A stretch of 64,000 nt of DNA from Berberis thunbergii (Eukaryota > Streptophyta > Magnoliopsida > Ranunculales > Berberidaceae): contig QNQO01009197.1 in the NCBI GenBank assembly GCA_003290165.1, forward strand, positions 186,001-250,000, in the 5' to 3' direction. This document shows, piece after piece, positions 9,162 through 19,838 of this stretch. Made by a program: the position numbers and the translations under genes. Positions within the stretch are counted from its first letter, which is position 1. Each line of letters opens with the position of its first letter. The notes below the pieces were generated by a model. That model was given only the letters and a program-made list of their open reading frames with translations, did no database searches and was not told the origin of the DNA.

Positions 9162-12100
9162 CTAATCAGGCGACGTCCTCGTTGCCTTCAAATCCTCGTA
9201 CGCTTTGATTTGCTCATTGAATTGCCACAAATGTTGGATTGGCTCCCAACTGGCTTCAGTTTCTGGCAATCCCTTCCACTTGACGAGTAACTCATGTGTG
9301 GGAGGTTGGTTGGAATGACGCACCACACGATCTGACAAGATAATCTCTGGTTCCTTGTCATGTTGGATCCTCATGCCCATTGGTGCTCTTTGTGAAACTC
9401 CTCGATTTGGATCATCCCGATCTTCCTTATACGGTTTCAGTAGACTCACATGGAAGACTGGATGAAACTTGATCCTCGGCGGCAACTCGACCTTGTAGGC
9501 TTGCTTTCCCACTTTCTTGACTATGGGGAAAGGACCCTCATATCTTCTAATAAGGCCATGATGCAGTCCAGAAAGTCTAGCATGAGCATGCATCTTGACA
9601 AGCACAAGGTCTCCAACCTGAAACTCTCGAGGTCGTCTCTTCTTGTCGGCCCACTTCTTCATCCTCTTGGAGGCCTTTTCCAAATAAGCTCGAGCCTCAT
9701 CAGCTTGATCATTCCATCCTTTGGCAAACTTATAGGCTGATGGACTCACTCCTGTGTAGCCAGTGGCAATAGAACTCGGGGTCATAGGTTGTTGTCCCAT
9801 GACAATCTCGAATGGGCTACGACCCGTCGCTTCACTCTTCTGCAAGTTGAAAGAGAATTGGGCAACATCTAGCAACTTAGCCCAATCTCGTTGGTTGGCA
9901 CTCACATAGTGCCTAAGATATAACTCCAGCAAAGCATTCATCATCTCTGTTTGACCATCCGTTTGAGGATGAAAGCTAGTAGAGAAATTAAGGTCGGTAC
10001 CCAATAACTTGAACAACTCAGTCCAAAATTTCCCCGTGAACCGAGTATCCCGATCACTGATGATAGATTTGGGCACACCCCAATACTTCACCACATGTTT
10101 GAGGAATAAATGTGCGGCTTGCTCGGCTGTGCATTCCTTGGGTGTGGGAATAAAGGTGGCATACTTCGAAAATCTGTCCACGACCACAAGGATCCAATTG
10201 CAACCCTCGGATGTAGGCAACCCGACTATGAAATCTAAAGAAACACTCTCCCAAGGTCTCTTTGGGATGGGGAGGGGTTCAAGTAAGCCGGCAGGTGATT
10301 GTTGCTCCACTTTGTCTTGTTGGCATACAAGACAAGTCTTCACATATGCTTCGATATCATCCCTCATATGTGGCCAGTAATAGGAATCTTCAACAAGAGC
10401 AAGAGTTCGATGTATACCTGGATGTCCCGCCCACTTGCTATCATGGCATTCTCTCAAGACTTCCTTCCTTAGGTTGTCATGAGGTGGAACATAGATTCGC
10501 CTTCCCTTAGAGTATATCAAGCCATTCTCCACCCAAAACCGTCTTGTCTTCCCATCTTTGACAAGAGCTATGATGGTTTGAGCCATGGAATCATGTGTCA
10601 ATCCTTCCTTTATGCGTTCCTTCAAGTTGCTTTGAGGTTGACTTATGTCAGCAAGTTCTCCTTTTCTACTCAAAGCATCTGCAACAAGATTAGCTTTGCC
10701 AGGCTTGTACTCCAAAGTGTAATCGAACTCTGCCAAGAAATCTTGCCACCTAGCTTGTTTTGGTGTGAGCTTCTTCTGTGTCTGGAAGTAGCTAGTGGCA
10801 ACATTGTCGGTCTTGACCACAAATTTGCTCCCAAGCAAGTAATGTCGCCATGTTCGTAGGCAGTGCACAACCGCTGTCATTTCCTTCTCTTGTACTGTGT
10901 ACCGCCTCTCAGTATCATTGAGCTTCCTACTTTCAAAGGCAATAGGATGCCCTTCTTGCATCAGTACCCCTCCAATAGCAAAGTCGGAAGCATCCGTGTG
11001 TACCTCAAAAGACATAGAATGGTTGGGAAGTGCCAACACCGGTTCTTCCACAATCGCCTTCTTCAATCCTTCGAAAGCTTGTTGGCATTTTGAACTCCAA
11101 TCCCAACTTTGTCCCTTCTTGAGCAAGTCTGTCAATGGAGTGGCTATGGAAGAGTAGCCTTTGATGAACCTTCTATAATAGTTCACCAAGCCAAGGAAAG
11201 ATCTTAACTCGGTGACTTTGGTTGGTGGTTCCCAATCTTGGATGGCTTGTACCTTGGACTTGTCCATACGAAGCTTGCCCTTGCCAATGATATGACCCAA
11301 GAATGTCACCTCTTCTTGGGCAAATGAGCATTTCTCCTTTTTGACATAGAGCTCGTTCTCCTTCAAGGTTTGGAACACTTGTCTCAAGTGATCCATATGT
11401 TCCTCCAATGTCTTACTATATATCACAATGTCATCAAGGTACACAACTACGAACCGATCAAGGTAAAGAGCTAGTACCTTATTCATTAGAGTGCAAAATG
11501 TGGTCGGCGCATTAGTTAAACCAAATGGCATGACTGAGAACTCGTAAGACCCGTACCTTGTAACACATGCCGTCTTTGGTTCATCTCCTTCGGCTATGCG
11601 GACTTGATAATATCCCGAGCGCAAGTCAAGCTTGGTAAAGTACCTTGCATCATCAAGTTGATCAAAGAGATCCGCAATAAGTGGAATTGGGTACTTGTTC
11701 TTGATAGTGACCTTGTTGAGTGCCCGATAGTCAATACAAAGCCGTAGGGATCCATCATGTTTCTTTTGAAATAAGACCGGCGCACCATATGGAGCTTTGG
11801 AGGGTCGGATATAACCAGCATCTAGTAAATCCTTTAATTGTCTTCTTAACTCCTCGAGCTCAGGAGGTGCCATACGATAAGGAGCAAATGCAGGTGGCTT
11901 TGCTCCAACTTCTAACTCAATAGCATGATCCACCTCTCTCCTTGGTGGAAGCTTCTTAGGCAACTCGGCAGGCATAACATCCTTATACTCCTTGAGAACA
12001 TCTTGGACGGCCTTAGGTGCATTCACCTCTCCATCCATGGGACCTTCATCTTCCTTGAGGGTAGCCAAGTAAGTAGGCTCATTTCTCTTTACTCCTTTAG

Positions 12101-13712
12101 AAAGTTGGAGAGCAGACACCATTCTCTCATTACCTATCTCCCTTACTACGGGCACAACACAAGGTTGTCCCTTCTCCATGATGCACATAGTGTTGGCATA
12201 TGGTACCAGAAAAGCCTTCACCATGTCCAAGAAGTCTATACCCAAATAGAATTTGTGATCATCAATTGGGGCAATAGTTATGTCGACTTTACCTTGCCAT
12301 TGTCCAAGCCGAATATCGGTGCCACGAGCTACTCCTTCAATTGGGAGACTTTTAGCATTGACTCCCTTGATATATCCTTTCTCCTTTGTATATGGTAGGC
12401 CAATTTCTTCAGCAAGATCTTTGGCCATGTAGACTGTGTCGGCTCCGGTATCCACCATGGCTTTCAAAGTCTTGTCCCCGATCTCGGTCTCCACGTACAT
12501 CCTTCCACGTGGTTGTTCTTCGACCTTAGCTTGAATGGCACTTAAGAGATTCATTGAGGCGATCCTCCTTTCCTCCTTTGCTTCTTCCTCCATGACAAGC
12601 GCGGCGAGTTTCCCCCGGTTTGGGCACTCAAATGCCCGATGGGGTCCACTACATAAGAAGCAAGACATTTTCTTGGGTGATCCATCTCTTTTCTCCTTCC
12701 CCTTGTCTTTGGAGTACTTGTGTTCCTTGGAGGACTTCTCCTTGTCTCCCCCACCTTTGCCATCACTACTCGACCTTTTCCCTTGTCCCTTGGATGAGTC
12801 CTTTCTTTTGAACTCAATCAAGGATTCGGCCGCAGCCATAGCCGTTGCAAGGTCTTGCACACCTCGCCTCTTCAATTCCAACTTGGCCCAACCCGTTAGG
12901 CCATCAAGGAAGCTAAACAACGCATCCTTTTCTCCCATGTCAGGAATCTCCAAGAGCAACTCTGAGAACTCCTTCACATACTCCCTTATGTGGCCTTCCT
13001 TATGTTGAAGGCGACGAAGCTTGGCCCTAGCTTCGTTCTCGGCATCCTCCGGGTAGAATTGTCTCTTGAGTTCCTTCGTGAACTCTTCCCAAGTGTCGAT
13101 GGTGCATAATCCTTTCTTGACATCATCGGACCTTCTGCGCCACCAAACTGTAGCAACATCGTTTAAATATAAGGAGACACTACGTACCTTTGATGCTTCA
13201 TCTATTATGCCAACCGCATCAAAGTAGCGCTCCATGTTCCACAAGAAGTTGTCGATCTCCCTTGCACTCCTTGCCCCACCATAGGCCTTAGGTTTGGGAG
13301 CTTCGACTCTATGGGTGACTGTCCCTGGCGTAGTCCCACCATTGGCTACCGCAGCCATGCACACCCTGAGCTGAGTTTCAAGTTTCTCAACTCTTTCTTT
13401 GTAAGCTTCCATCTCCTCATCTTTAGCAACAACTTTGGCTTCTAGGGACTCGATCTTTTTGGACACCATGTCCACTACTGCGTTTAAGGCTCCTTGCATC
13501 TCTTCACGGAGCTCTTGGTCCTCCCCGTTGGACGCTTGCCCCTCGATGCGTAGTTCCATGTCTTCAACTTTCTCCCTTAAGTCGGACATGGTGGCACACA
13601 ACTTGGCCAACCTTTCATCCATCGCAGCGATTAAGTCCTTAGACTTGTCCTTGCGGACTTTCCCACCTTTGTCAGTGTTGCCAATTGCTGGGTTGTTGAC
13701 CTCTGACGACAT
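9162..13712 (-). CDS. gag-pol: Gag-Pol polyprotein of a chromovirus (Ty3/gypsy)
   Basis: The likely start is the ATG at 13712 ([11 protein letters not shown]). The open frame runs on upstream into the PBS and LTR, which would not be translated. Counting from 13826, visible domains are: a Gag coiled coil and capsid-like part (60-330); a zinc knuckle of unusual C-x2-C-x3-H-x4-C spacing (389-401); an aspartic protease with VDTGAD (458-463); a reverse transcriptase with YLDD (796-799); RNase H with TDAS and TDN (944-1010); integrase with an HHCC finger (1136-1172), then the D-D-E core (D1198, D1258 region, E1294). The C-terminal chromodomain includes [16 protein letters not shown]. There is no frameshift or stop. 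Galadriel, Reina and Tekay lineages are all possible. Confidence 0.95.
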   Translation of the reverse strand: MSSEVNNPAIGNTDKGGKVRKDKSKDLIAAMDERLAKLCATMSDLREKVEDMELRIEGQASNGEDQELREEMQGALNAVVDMVSKKIESLEAKVVAKDEEMEAYKERVEKLETQLRVCMAAVANGGTTPGTVTHRVEAPKPKAYGGARSAREIDNFLWNMERYFDAVGIIDEASKVRSVSLYLNDVATVWWRRRSDDVKKGLCTIDTWEEFTKELKRQFYPEDAENEARAKLRRLQHKEGHIREYVKEFSELLLEIPDMGEKDALFSFLDGLTGWAKLELKRRGVQDLATAMAAAESLIEFKRKDSSKGQGKRSSSDGKGGGDKEKSSKEHKYSKDKGKEKRDGSPKKMSCFLCSGPHRAFECPNRGKLAALVMEEEAKEERRIASMNLLSAIQAKVEEQPRGRMYVETEIGDKTLKAMVDTGADTVYMAKDLAEEIGLPYTKEKGYIKGVNAKSLPIEGVARGTDIRLGQWQGKVDITIAPIDDHKFYLGIDFLDMVKAFLVPYANTMCIMEKGQPCVVPVVREIGNERMVSALQLSKGVKRNEPTYLATLKEDEGPMDGEVNAPKAVQDVLKEYKDVMPAELPKKLPPRREVDHAIELEVGAKPPAFAPYRMAPPELEELRRQLKDLLDAGYIRPSKAPYGAPVLFQKKHDGSLRLCIDYRALNKVTIKNKYPIPLIADLFDQLDDARYFTKLDLRSGYYQVRIAEGDEPKTACVTRYGSYEFSVMPFGLTNAPTTFCTLMNKVLALYLDRFVVVYLDDIVIYSKTLEEHMDHLRQVFQTLKENELYVKKEKCSFAQEEVTFLGHIIGKGKLRMDKSKVQAIQDWEPPTKVTELRSFLGLVNYYRRFIKGYSSIATPLTDLLKKGQSWDWSSKCQQAFEGLKKAIVEEPVLALPNHSMSFEVHTDASDFAIGGVLMQEGHPIAFESRKLNDTERRYTVQEKEMTAVVHCLRTWRHYLLGSKFVVKTDNVATSYFQTQKKLTPKQARWQDFLAEFDYTLEYKPGKANLVADALSRKGELADISQPQSNLKERIKEGLTHDSMAQTIIALVKDGKTRRFWVENGLIYSKGRRIYVPPHDNLRKEVLRECHDSKWAGHPGIHRTLALVEDSYYWPHMRDDIEAYVKTCLVCQQDKVEQQSPAGLLEPLPIPKRPWESVSLDFIVGLPTSEGCNWILVVVDRFSKYATFIPTPKECTAEQAAHLFLKHVVKYWGVPKSIISDRDTRFTGKFWTELFKLLGTDLNFSTSFHPQTDGQTEMMNALLELYLRHYVSANQRDWAKLLDVAQFSFNLQKSEATGRSPFEIVMGQQPMTPSSIATGYTGVSPSAYKFAKGWNDQADEARAYLEKASKRMKKWADKKRRPREFQVGDLVLVKMHAHARLSGLHHGLIRRYEGPFPIVKKVGKQAYKVELPPRIKFHPVFHVSLLKPYKEDRDDPNRGVSQRAPMGMRIQHDKEPEIILSDRVVRHSNQPPTHELLVKWKGLPETEASWEPIQHLWQFNEQIKAYEDLKATRTSPD

Positions 13713-13751
13713 TCTCTTGTGTAGGATGATTTCACCAACTTTGCCAAACCT

Positions 13752-13764
13752 GGCTTTGATACCA
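13752..13764 (-). other. Primer-binding site (initiator tRNA-Met type)
   Basis: The minus strand reads TGGTATCAAAGCC two bases after the 5' LTR end. The usual plant consensus is TGGTATCAGAGC, so there is one mismatch. Confidence 0.85.
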
Positions 13765-13766
13765 AC

Positions 13767-14206
13767 TGTCACGGGCTTTCTTTTCACAAGGTACTTCCCG
13801 TGCGGCACTAGCAAACTTTGCCCCAAGTTATCAAAGAAAGCTAGTCAGCCTTGCCCACAAAAGACTTACTTAGACTTTGGAAAACTAAGCAAGCTAAGAA
13901 CACACAAGAGAGCTAAAGAGAACTAGAACTTATATTGCTTGAATTCTCTGAGGTGATTACAAGAAATGAGGCCTTAGCCTATTTATACAACTCCACCTCC
14001 TCAATGGACGGTGGTGATCATTTTAATCTAACGGTCTATATTGAGTTTCTACACACTTCCTTAGAAATATCTAAGGACTAGAATCCTATGGAACTTTGTG
14101 GAGTCTTATGGGAGGTTCTAGAGAACTCTCTCTAGAACAATGTGGAATACTCTACATATGTACACTTGCCAACCTCACTTGGCTAAGCAAGAAAATAGTT
14201 GTGACA
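13767..14206 (-). repeat. 5' LTR of the gypsy element
   Basis: Near-identical partner of 8710-9150. Being upstream on the coding strand, it carries the active promoter of the element. Confidence 0.95.
13980..13987 (-). promoter_or_regulatory. TATA box in the 5' LTR
   Basis: The minus strand reads TATAAATA here, about 215 bp upstream of the LTR end, fitting a Pol II promoter that starts the genomic RNA inside the LTR. The same motif exists in the 3' LTR. Confidence 0.6.
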
Positions 14207-14838
14207 TTAGGCAGCTGCCTAGACCTTTTTTTAAAACAGACTCGAGAGATTAAATGTGAAACCTTGACTAAGGGAAAATGAAGAAAAATATGGGTGAGAG
14301 AGAGGAGAGGAGAGGAAAAATGAGAATTGATGTACAAAACTAGTGTAAAAACCAGGAAATTTTCAAATGAATATTTGACATGGCTAATTATTAGGAAACT
14401 AAGATTTCTACATCCTTTAGACAGGTCAACAACATCCAATCCAACTAATTCCTTTAATGAATTTCAGTCTCAGCCACACATAAGTTAGTTGCAACAGGTT
14501 TACGACTGGAAACATCCCTTAGTGCTCAGGTCAACAGATTATGTCCATATAACAATCATAATGCAAGGAAATCTTTTAACATTGCTTGAATGCTTGCCTA
14601 GCATAAAGCATTCCACTATCAACTCCTACAAGGCTAACAACCAAGAATAAACCTTTCCTATTACGCAAACGGAAATCACAGAAACAGTATACAAGCATTC
14701 ATAAATATAACTACTAGAACTTGCATCTATCTCTAATCAATCACCTGAGTGCAAGGGCAAGTTATGTCATGATATCTTAAAACTAAAGCCAATTATTGAT
14801 GAAAAAGTACTAGTATATTGACAAGAAAATATACTGCA
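14207..14838. other. Right flank of the gypsy element and probable 3'UTR of the next gene
   Basis: No gene recognised. The last 100-300 bases before 14839 are the likely 3'UTR of the MYB-CC gene. The flank TTAGGCAGCTGCCTAG just after the LTR is a short palindrome. Confidence 0.5.
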
Positions 14839-17800
14839 TCATAGGTCATACGCATTTTCGTCACTCAATGATGTTCTTGAAGAGGAATTGAAATGTTCCT
14901 CAATTGGCTGGAAACCTAAGCTTGAACTTGACTCGAGTATCTGGTGTGTAAGCACCAAATCCGGCTGTGTGTGTAAACCATCCATGTCCAAATGCTGCTT
15001 CTTGACCAACATGTTTCCTTTTGGGCTCCCTGGTGTGGAACCAAGATGACTAGCAGAATCTGGAGTCAGAGTTTCACCATCAGCCAAGCTGGATCCATTG
15101 TAGGAAAGATTTTTGGATGATGCTTGTTCCTTGGCAACCTCATCTTTCTGGAGGGACATGAAGGTCGGGGGAAGGGTTGATGGTTCAGTCATGTTATTTG
15201 AGTCCAGGTAGTCACACTCTAAAGACGGGCCAGAAACCACTGCACTTGGTTCTTCTTCACGAATGCCACTCGTCTGCTGCTGCTCTTCCATGATCTTCTT
15301 GAGGTACTTGCCTTGGGCTTCTATACGCAATTGGAGCTGCCTTTGGACCTGTGATAGTTTCTTCGACAGTTAGGAGTGATCTGATCATTTTGGAATATTT
15401 CATCAAAGATTGTAATATGTGCAGATATATATTGCAGACATCAATGATATTTTCACCCCTTTTTAGGATAAGAATCATTGTGAAATGACTAAAAATATTA
15501 CAAAATAGACTACTAAAAATTATAGGTCATTTTTTCATTGAGTTTGATCATTGCACAGAATATGGCTTTGCATGTCATTGAAAGAACACCGGCATTTTGC
15601 ATACTATAAAACAATAAAATCATCCACCCCCCACCCCAACAGAAGATTAAGAAATATTACATTTTTTTTTTTTTGACCTCAAGTATACCGCATAGTTTCA
15701 TCTTAGCTTCTTTTCTATTTGATGGTTTGAGTGACTGCCAACTCCATATTCAGCTTTTACATATGCCAATAGTACTTTACTACTAGTGAAAGAAAGACTC
15801 GCCTCCAATTGTTCGTGCAGCCGCTTTTGCACCTCCATTTGCAGCTTTAGAGCTTCATTTATCTGTGTTCCTCTGCACATATGTTTCAACACTGTTATTC
15901 CCGGGATATATGATAGTCCAAAAAGCTAAAGGAAACATGCCAATGAGCATAAGCATCTCTGTAAATGACTCACTGACAAAGAACAACTATGAAACAGACC
16001 ACCGGACAAGAATAGCATGTGAACATTGCATGTAAACCTATCAGCTAATATAACGCATATCTACTCTAAATAGCGCATCTACTCTCTTCGGTCTAGGCTG
16101 CAACGGTAAGGTTTGCAAGGGCTATTGGTCAAGCGTCCTTCTCTATCTCCTGCTGATGCTAAGGTTAGCAACTCTGCCCTTTCCTGGAATCACTCTCTAT
16201 GGGCTAAAGGCGTGTTCAAGCTCTCTTCTAGATGGAAGCTGAAAGAGTACCCCAATGGGTTGTTGCTTGGACAATTTGGAATTGCTCTCGCTGGTCATGC
16301 CAATTTTGCCCAACTTAGCCAACTGGGTGGAGAAATGGGAGTGGGGTTTTAACCCCTCCTTCCCAAAGGACTAGTATTCAGTCCAATTATATTCAAGATA
16401 GAAATTTCGACATGGATGATACGGGACGAATGTGCTCCTCACATCCACAAGTCCAACACTTGGGAGGGGGGCTCCAACAATATTGCTCTAAATTGTTGCG
16501 ATATTTTAGTAACTAGAAAGGGCTGTAAGGGATCAGATGTTTAGGTATAGATTCCAGACTCCAGTCTATTTAAGTAGGAAATCTCCTCTGTTGATTAGAC
16601 AGGTTGTGTGATTCTACTTACATAAAGCTTATTGTTAATGAAAACACAAGCAAAGAACCTTTCGGTATGTCATGTTCCTAAAAGCTTGTTAAAAAAACTC
16701 AAATGTCTGCCTCTTAGTTCTATGGAAACCACACTGGTCCATGGAATATGGTGCCTTAGAGGCCTATTATGATACTCAATCTTATGAAATTGAGATTCCC
16801 ACTCAAACAAAGAGGAGTCGCTAGCTGTATGAATGTTCATCTGAGAAAGCCAAAGTGTTTGAGTGTTTGACTCATCGTGCTGAGATTCTTAGATGAACGC
16901 AGATTAGCATATGATGGCATCATTTATACTCATAATCATAAATTTTTGCAAAGATTTCCAATTGGATGTAAATGCTTAAGATTTACAAACATTTGATGTA
17001 GGTATACAAGATCTGAGTAGAAATCACTATCTACTGCAAGCTTCAGAAATGCTTCTCGTGACTTCAACTGAGAAAGAAAGTAAACTGCACTTACGATGAA
17101 CCATCCATGCTGGAAAGTGAGTCCCCTGAGTCTTTTTGGTCAGTCTTTTTCCCTACATTTAAGAAGTGTACTGATTATTCTGAGTTATCCAATTTGAAAG
17201 AACCTCATCAATGAAAGAGAACATTCAAATGCTCTTCTGCAAGTTGGAAACACATACCATCGGATGCAGAGTCGGGAAGGTATTTTGCTAGACGATATTT
17301 CTAGATGCACACCAGAATTACAATTAACAAAGCCATCCAAATAATAATGAATACGACAAAGTGAAAAAAAGATTTTATATATATATATTTATGCATTTAC
17401 CTGTAAGTGACTCTTGACATTGTATATAGTTAAACCTTGCACGCCCATAGCTCTGAGGATTCCTTTAGGAGTTGCCCCTGAAAGACATAATCATTATAGT
17501 ATGCACATTCATAAATGAGTACCAAAATCTCCATTTGCTGCATGTTTTGCTACCTCAGTACGTGATGTAATTTAAGAATCATGTGTTGAGGTAGAAGAAA
17601 CACAAAAGGCTAAACAAGAAATGCCTAGACAGAAATAGCCACTATCTAGTCACGCTATGCTTAACCAAATAATGACTTGTACTTGTATGAAATGCTAAAG
17701 GGTTCATGATAGGATCAATTTTTATTTGGTTGCCACTCTTTGGTTTCAGAGCTCATTACTAATGTTTAACTTGTCATGATTTTTGAATGGATAATAGGCT

Positions 17801-17968
17801 TGAAATAAATATATGAAAGTGTTGGGATTGAGAGAACTCACTATCTGGTCCACCAAGTTGTGCCACAGCTTCGACAAAGCGTTCGTGAAGCTCATGAGTC
17901 CAACGCAACCGTTGTCTAGAGGCAAGACTAGGGTTGTTGAGAGTATTGTCTCTGCTTCCAGGACCCAT
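14839..17968 (-). CDS. MYB-CC (GARP) transcription factor, PHL7-like
   Basis: Six coding exons on the minus strand were joined: 17842-17968, 17401-17477, 17258-17300, 17095-17152, 15803-15872 and 14839-15348. The sum is 885 bp, 294 residues, with phases matching at every junction. The single MYB-like DNA-binding domain (about residues 20-73) contains RLRWTHELHERFVEAVAQLG and ends in SHLQKYRL. The coiled-coil domain (about 105-150) contains the LHEQLE motif, then VQRQLQLRIEAQGKYLKKI. These two domains define the PHR1-like family, whose members bind P1BS-type sites and control phosphate-starvation and other responses in the nucleus. The linker LAKYLPDSASDGKK resembles Arabidopsis PHL7 (At2g01060), recalled from memory. 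The fifth intron uses a GC donor (TTGGAG|GCGAGT). A related gene lies 1.9 kb upstream in the same orientation. Confidence 0.9.
15349..15802 (-). other. GC-AG intron of the PHL7-like gene
   Basis: Exon 5 must end at LHEQLE (GAG) to join VQRQLQ in phase, and the next bases are GCGAGT. No GT donor gives a family-like protein. The GC donor fits the otherwise strong consensus AG|GCRAGT. The acceptor is ATCACAG|GTCC. Confidence 0.75.
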
Positions 17969-18775
17969 ATATTACTTTTGTGGAATGGCTGATGTGGAGT
18001 GTTGGGTTTGAATGCCGATTGTCTCTGCCTCGATGAATAATAATAGGCTGGACGGTTACCTGAATAACGGTGTGTCCTTCGTTGGCTGATACTTGCTCTG
18101 TCACTTTATCTGTGAGAAAGTAGGGATTGATGGTTATGTTATGAGGTTAGTAAAGAGTAAGAACAAAGAAGGAAACATATATATAGAAATCAAACCCGGC
18201 AAGGTTTCATCGATGATTAGTTTAAATGGATGAATTGATGGTTTTTGTTTAGAAGTTTATCCTTGTATGTAGGCTGTATATTCTGAATATGAGGTTAATA
18301 GCATTAAATCACAGACTTGTCAAATTTATTGTATCATGCAATCTTAATACAACAGAATATAAAAACATACATGTCTAGTCTAGTCTGTGTGTATTGATGT
18401 ACAAGCCCTTTAAAAATATGAATGGTGCAAAACTAAGCATATATATCATATTAATGTATCATAATCTGATCTTGAGGGGTTTAGGATTAGTTAATTAATA
18501 GGAGAAGTCAAGATGAGAGCCAGGCAAATAGGTGAGGTAAGCTAAATCTCAAAACAAGAAGGAAACTGAAACTGAAATTGAAATTGAAGATGAAGAGAGG
18601 AAGAAATTAACTTAACCTTAAAAGTTCAGCTTAGAATTGCCGAGATGGATGTGGATCATAGGCATGGGCAGATAGACTCTTTATTTTAATTTCGATTTGA
18701 ATTCCAAACAGGAAGATGAAGATAGGAACATAATAAAATTGAATCGAATCGAATGAATGATTGGGCTGTGCAGAT

Positions 18776-18812
18776 GAAGATGAAGATGAAGATGCAGATG
18801 CAGATGCAGAGA
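18776..18812. repeat. (GATGAA)n/(GATGCA)n microsatellite
   Basis: Six or seven hexamer units, GATGAA changing into GATGCA. Confidence 0.85.
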
Positions 18813-18976
18813 GGGTACTCAGCCAAGCCAAAAGGTCAGTCGTTGTTCGGTCACTAGCTAGCACAGCTTAAGCTGATGATGCTCAAAATGAATCAAAGAC
18901 AAGGAAAACAAAATGAAAATAAAATAATATAACAAAGTTTTGTTGTAAGAAAGCCGTCCCCAGTCCTTCTCTGTCT

Positions 18977-19004
18977 GCTATGCTATGCTATGCTATGCTA
19001 TGCC
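18977..19004. repeat. (CTATG)n pentanucleotide microsatellite
   Basis: Five CTATG units and degenerate flanking copies. Confidence 0.85.
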
Positions 19005-19838
19005 ATGGCTATGTAGTATGCTATGGTTTGTATTGAGAGAGATAGAGCTAACAGTGAGAAAGAAAAGAAGAGAAAAAGATGCTCTTCCTTCTCGAATCCA
19101 AAAACAAGGAATCTAATCCTACTTCGTCGTTTTTCTTCTCTTCTTATCTTTCTCACTCTTTCTTCTACCATAAATTTTTTTATTTATATAACTAATCCTA
19201 TTTAATTCACGTTTGTTATTTTTGTATGGAATTAACAAGATAACCTACATCATATATAGAATAATTTTTGTGACCATTGTCAATTGTCCTCACTAGTTAA
19301 CAAGTAAAATACTAATAATCAATCTTATTGAACTAGTCATATCACCCAAATAACCACATTTAAAAAAAAAAAAAATTTAATTCCACTTGTACATCATCCC
19401 ACCGTCCACCACGTACCCACTTCTTATTCATCCAATAAAAATGAACCAACAAACCAACTTCATTAGTACTAGGAAGTATTATATTAGATGGATAAAATAG
19501 ATGGCAAATGTTTTGCACTCATAATAGATAACAACCTGGATTTATAATGTAACTTTCATCAGTCTCAACAAATGAAAATACTACTTACATAATAATCAAC
19601 CAACCAACTCATCCTCCCAGCATGTTAAAAGTTAAAAACTTCAGAAAATCAAAATCATCTCAGCGACATATAAAGAGAGAGGGTTCGATATTCCTACTAA
19701 CTACTGCTCATGCCTGGCTATGAGTAACTTAATTTACAGCTTGTTGGAAAGGAAACCCCCCAGTTATCATGCCTCGTACACATTCGCTATACACAAGAAA
19801 TTATGCATCGTGTCACTCTTTGCTTGCTTGCTTTCTCT

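Larger units (their letters stand above)
8710..14206 (-). mobile_element. Complete Ty3/gypsy LTR retrotransposon, chromovirus type
   Basis: The element is 5.5 kb and is read on the minus strand. It has LTRs of 441 and 440 bp (8710-9150 and 13767-14206), each TG...CA. A primer-binding site complementary to initiator tRNA-Met is at 13752-13764, and a polypurine tract at 9151-9161. One uninterrupted gag-pol frame with a C-terminal chromodomain fills the inside. The LTRs differ by two substitutions and a 1-bp indel. No clean 5-bp target duplication was found: the flanks are CCTAG on the left and TTAGG on the right. Structure and open frame suggest a recently active copy. Confidence 0.95.
17969..19838. 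other. Intergenic region between the two MYB-CC genes (5' leader and promoter of the PHL7-like gene)
   Basis: No further gene recognised. It should hold the leader and promoter of the downstream gene and the 3'UTR of the upstream gene. A GTTAAG donor-like site at about 18617 (minus strand) could start a leader intron. Microsatellites lie at 18776-18812 and 18977-19004. Confidence 0.5.

Noticed and set aside
8705..14211. A 5-bp target duplication for the gypsy element
   Set aside because: The flanks are CCTAG and TTAGG. They match neither directly nor with a one-base shift, so no duplication is claimed.
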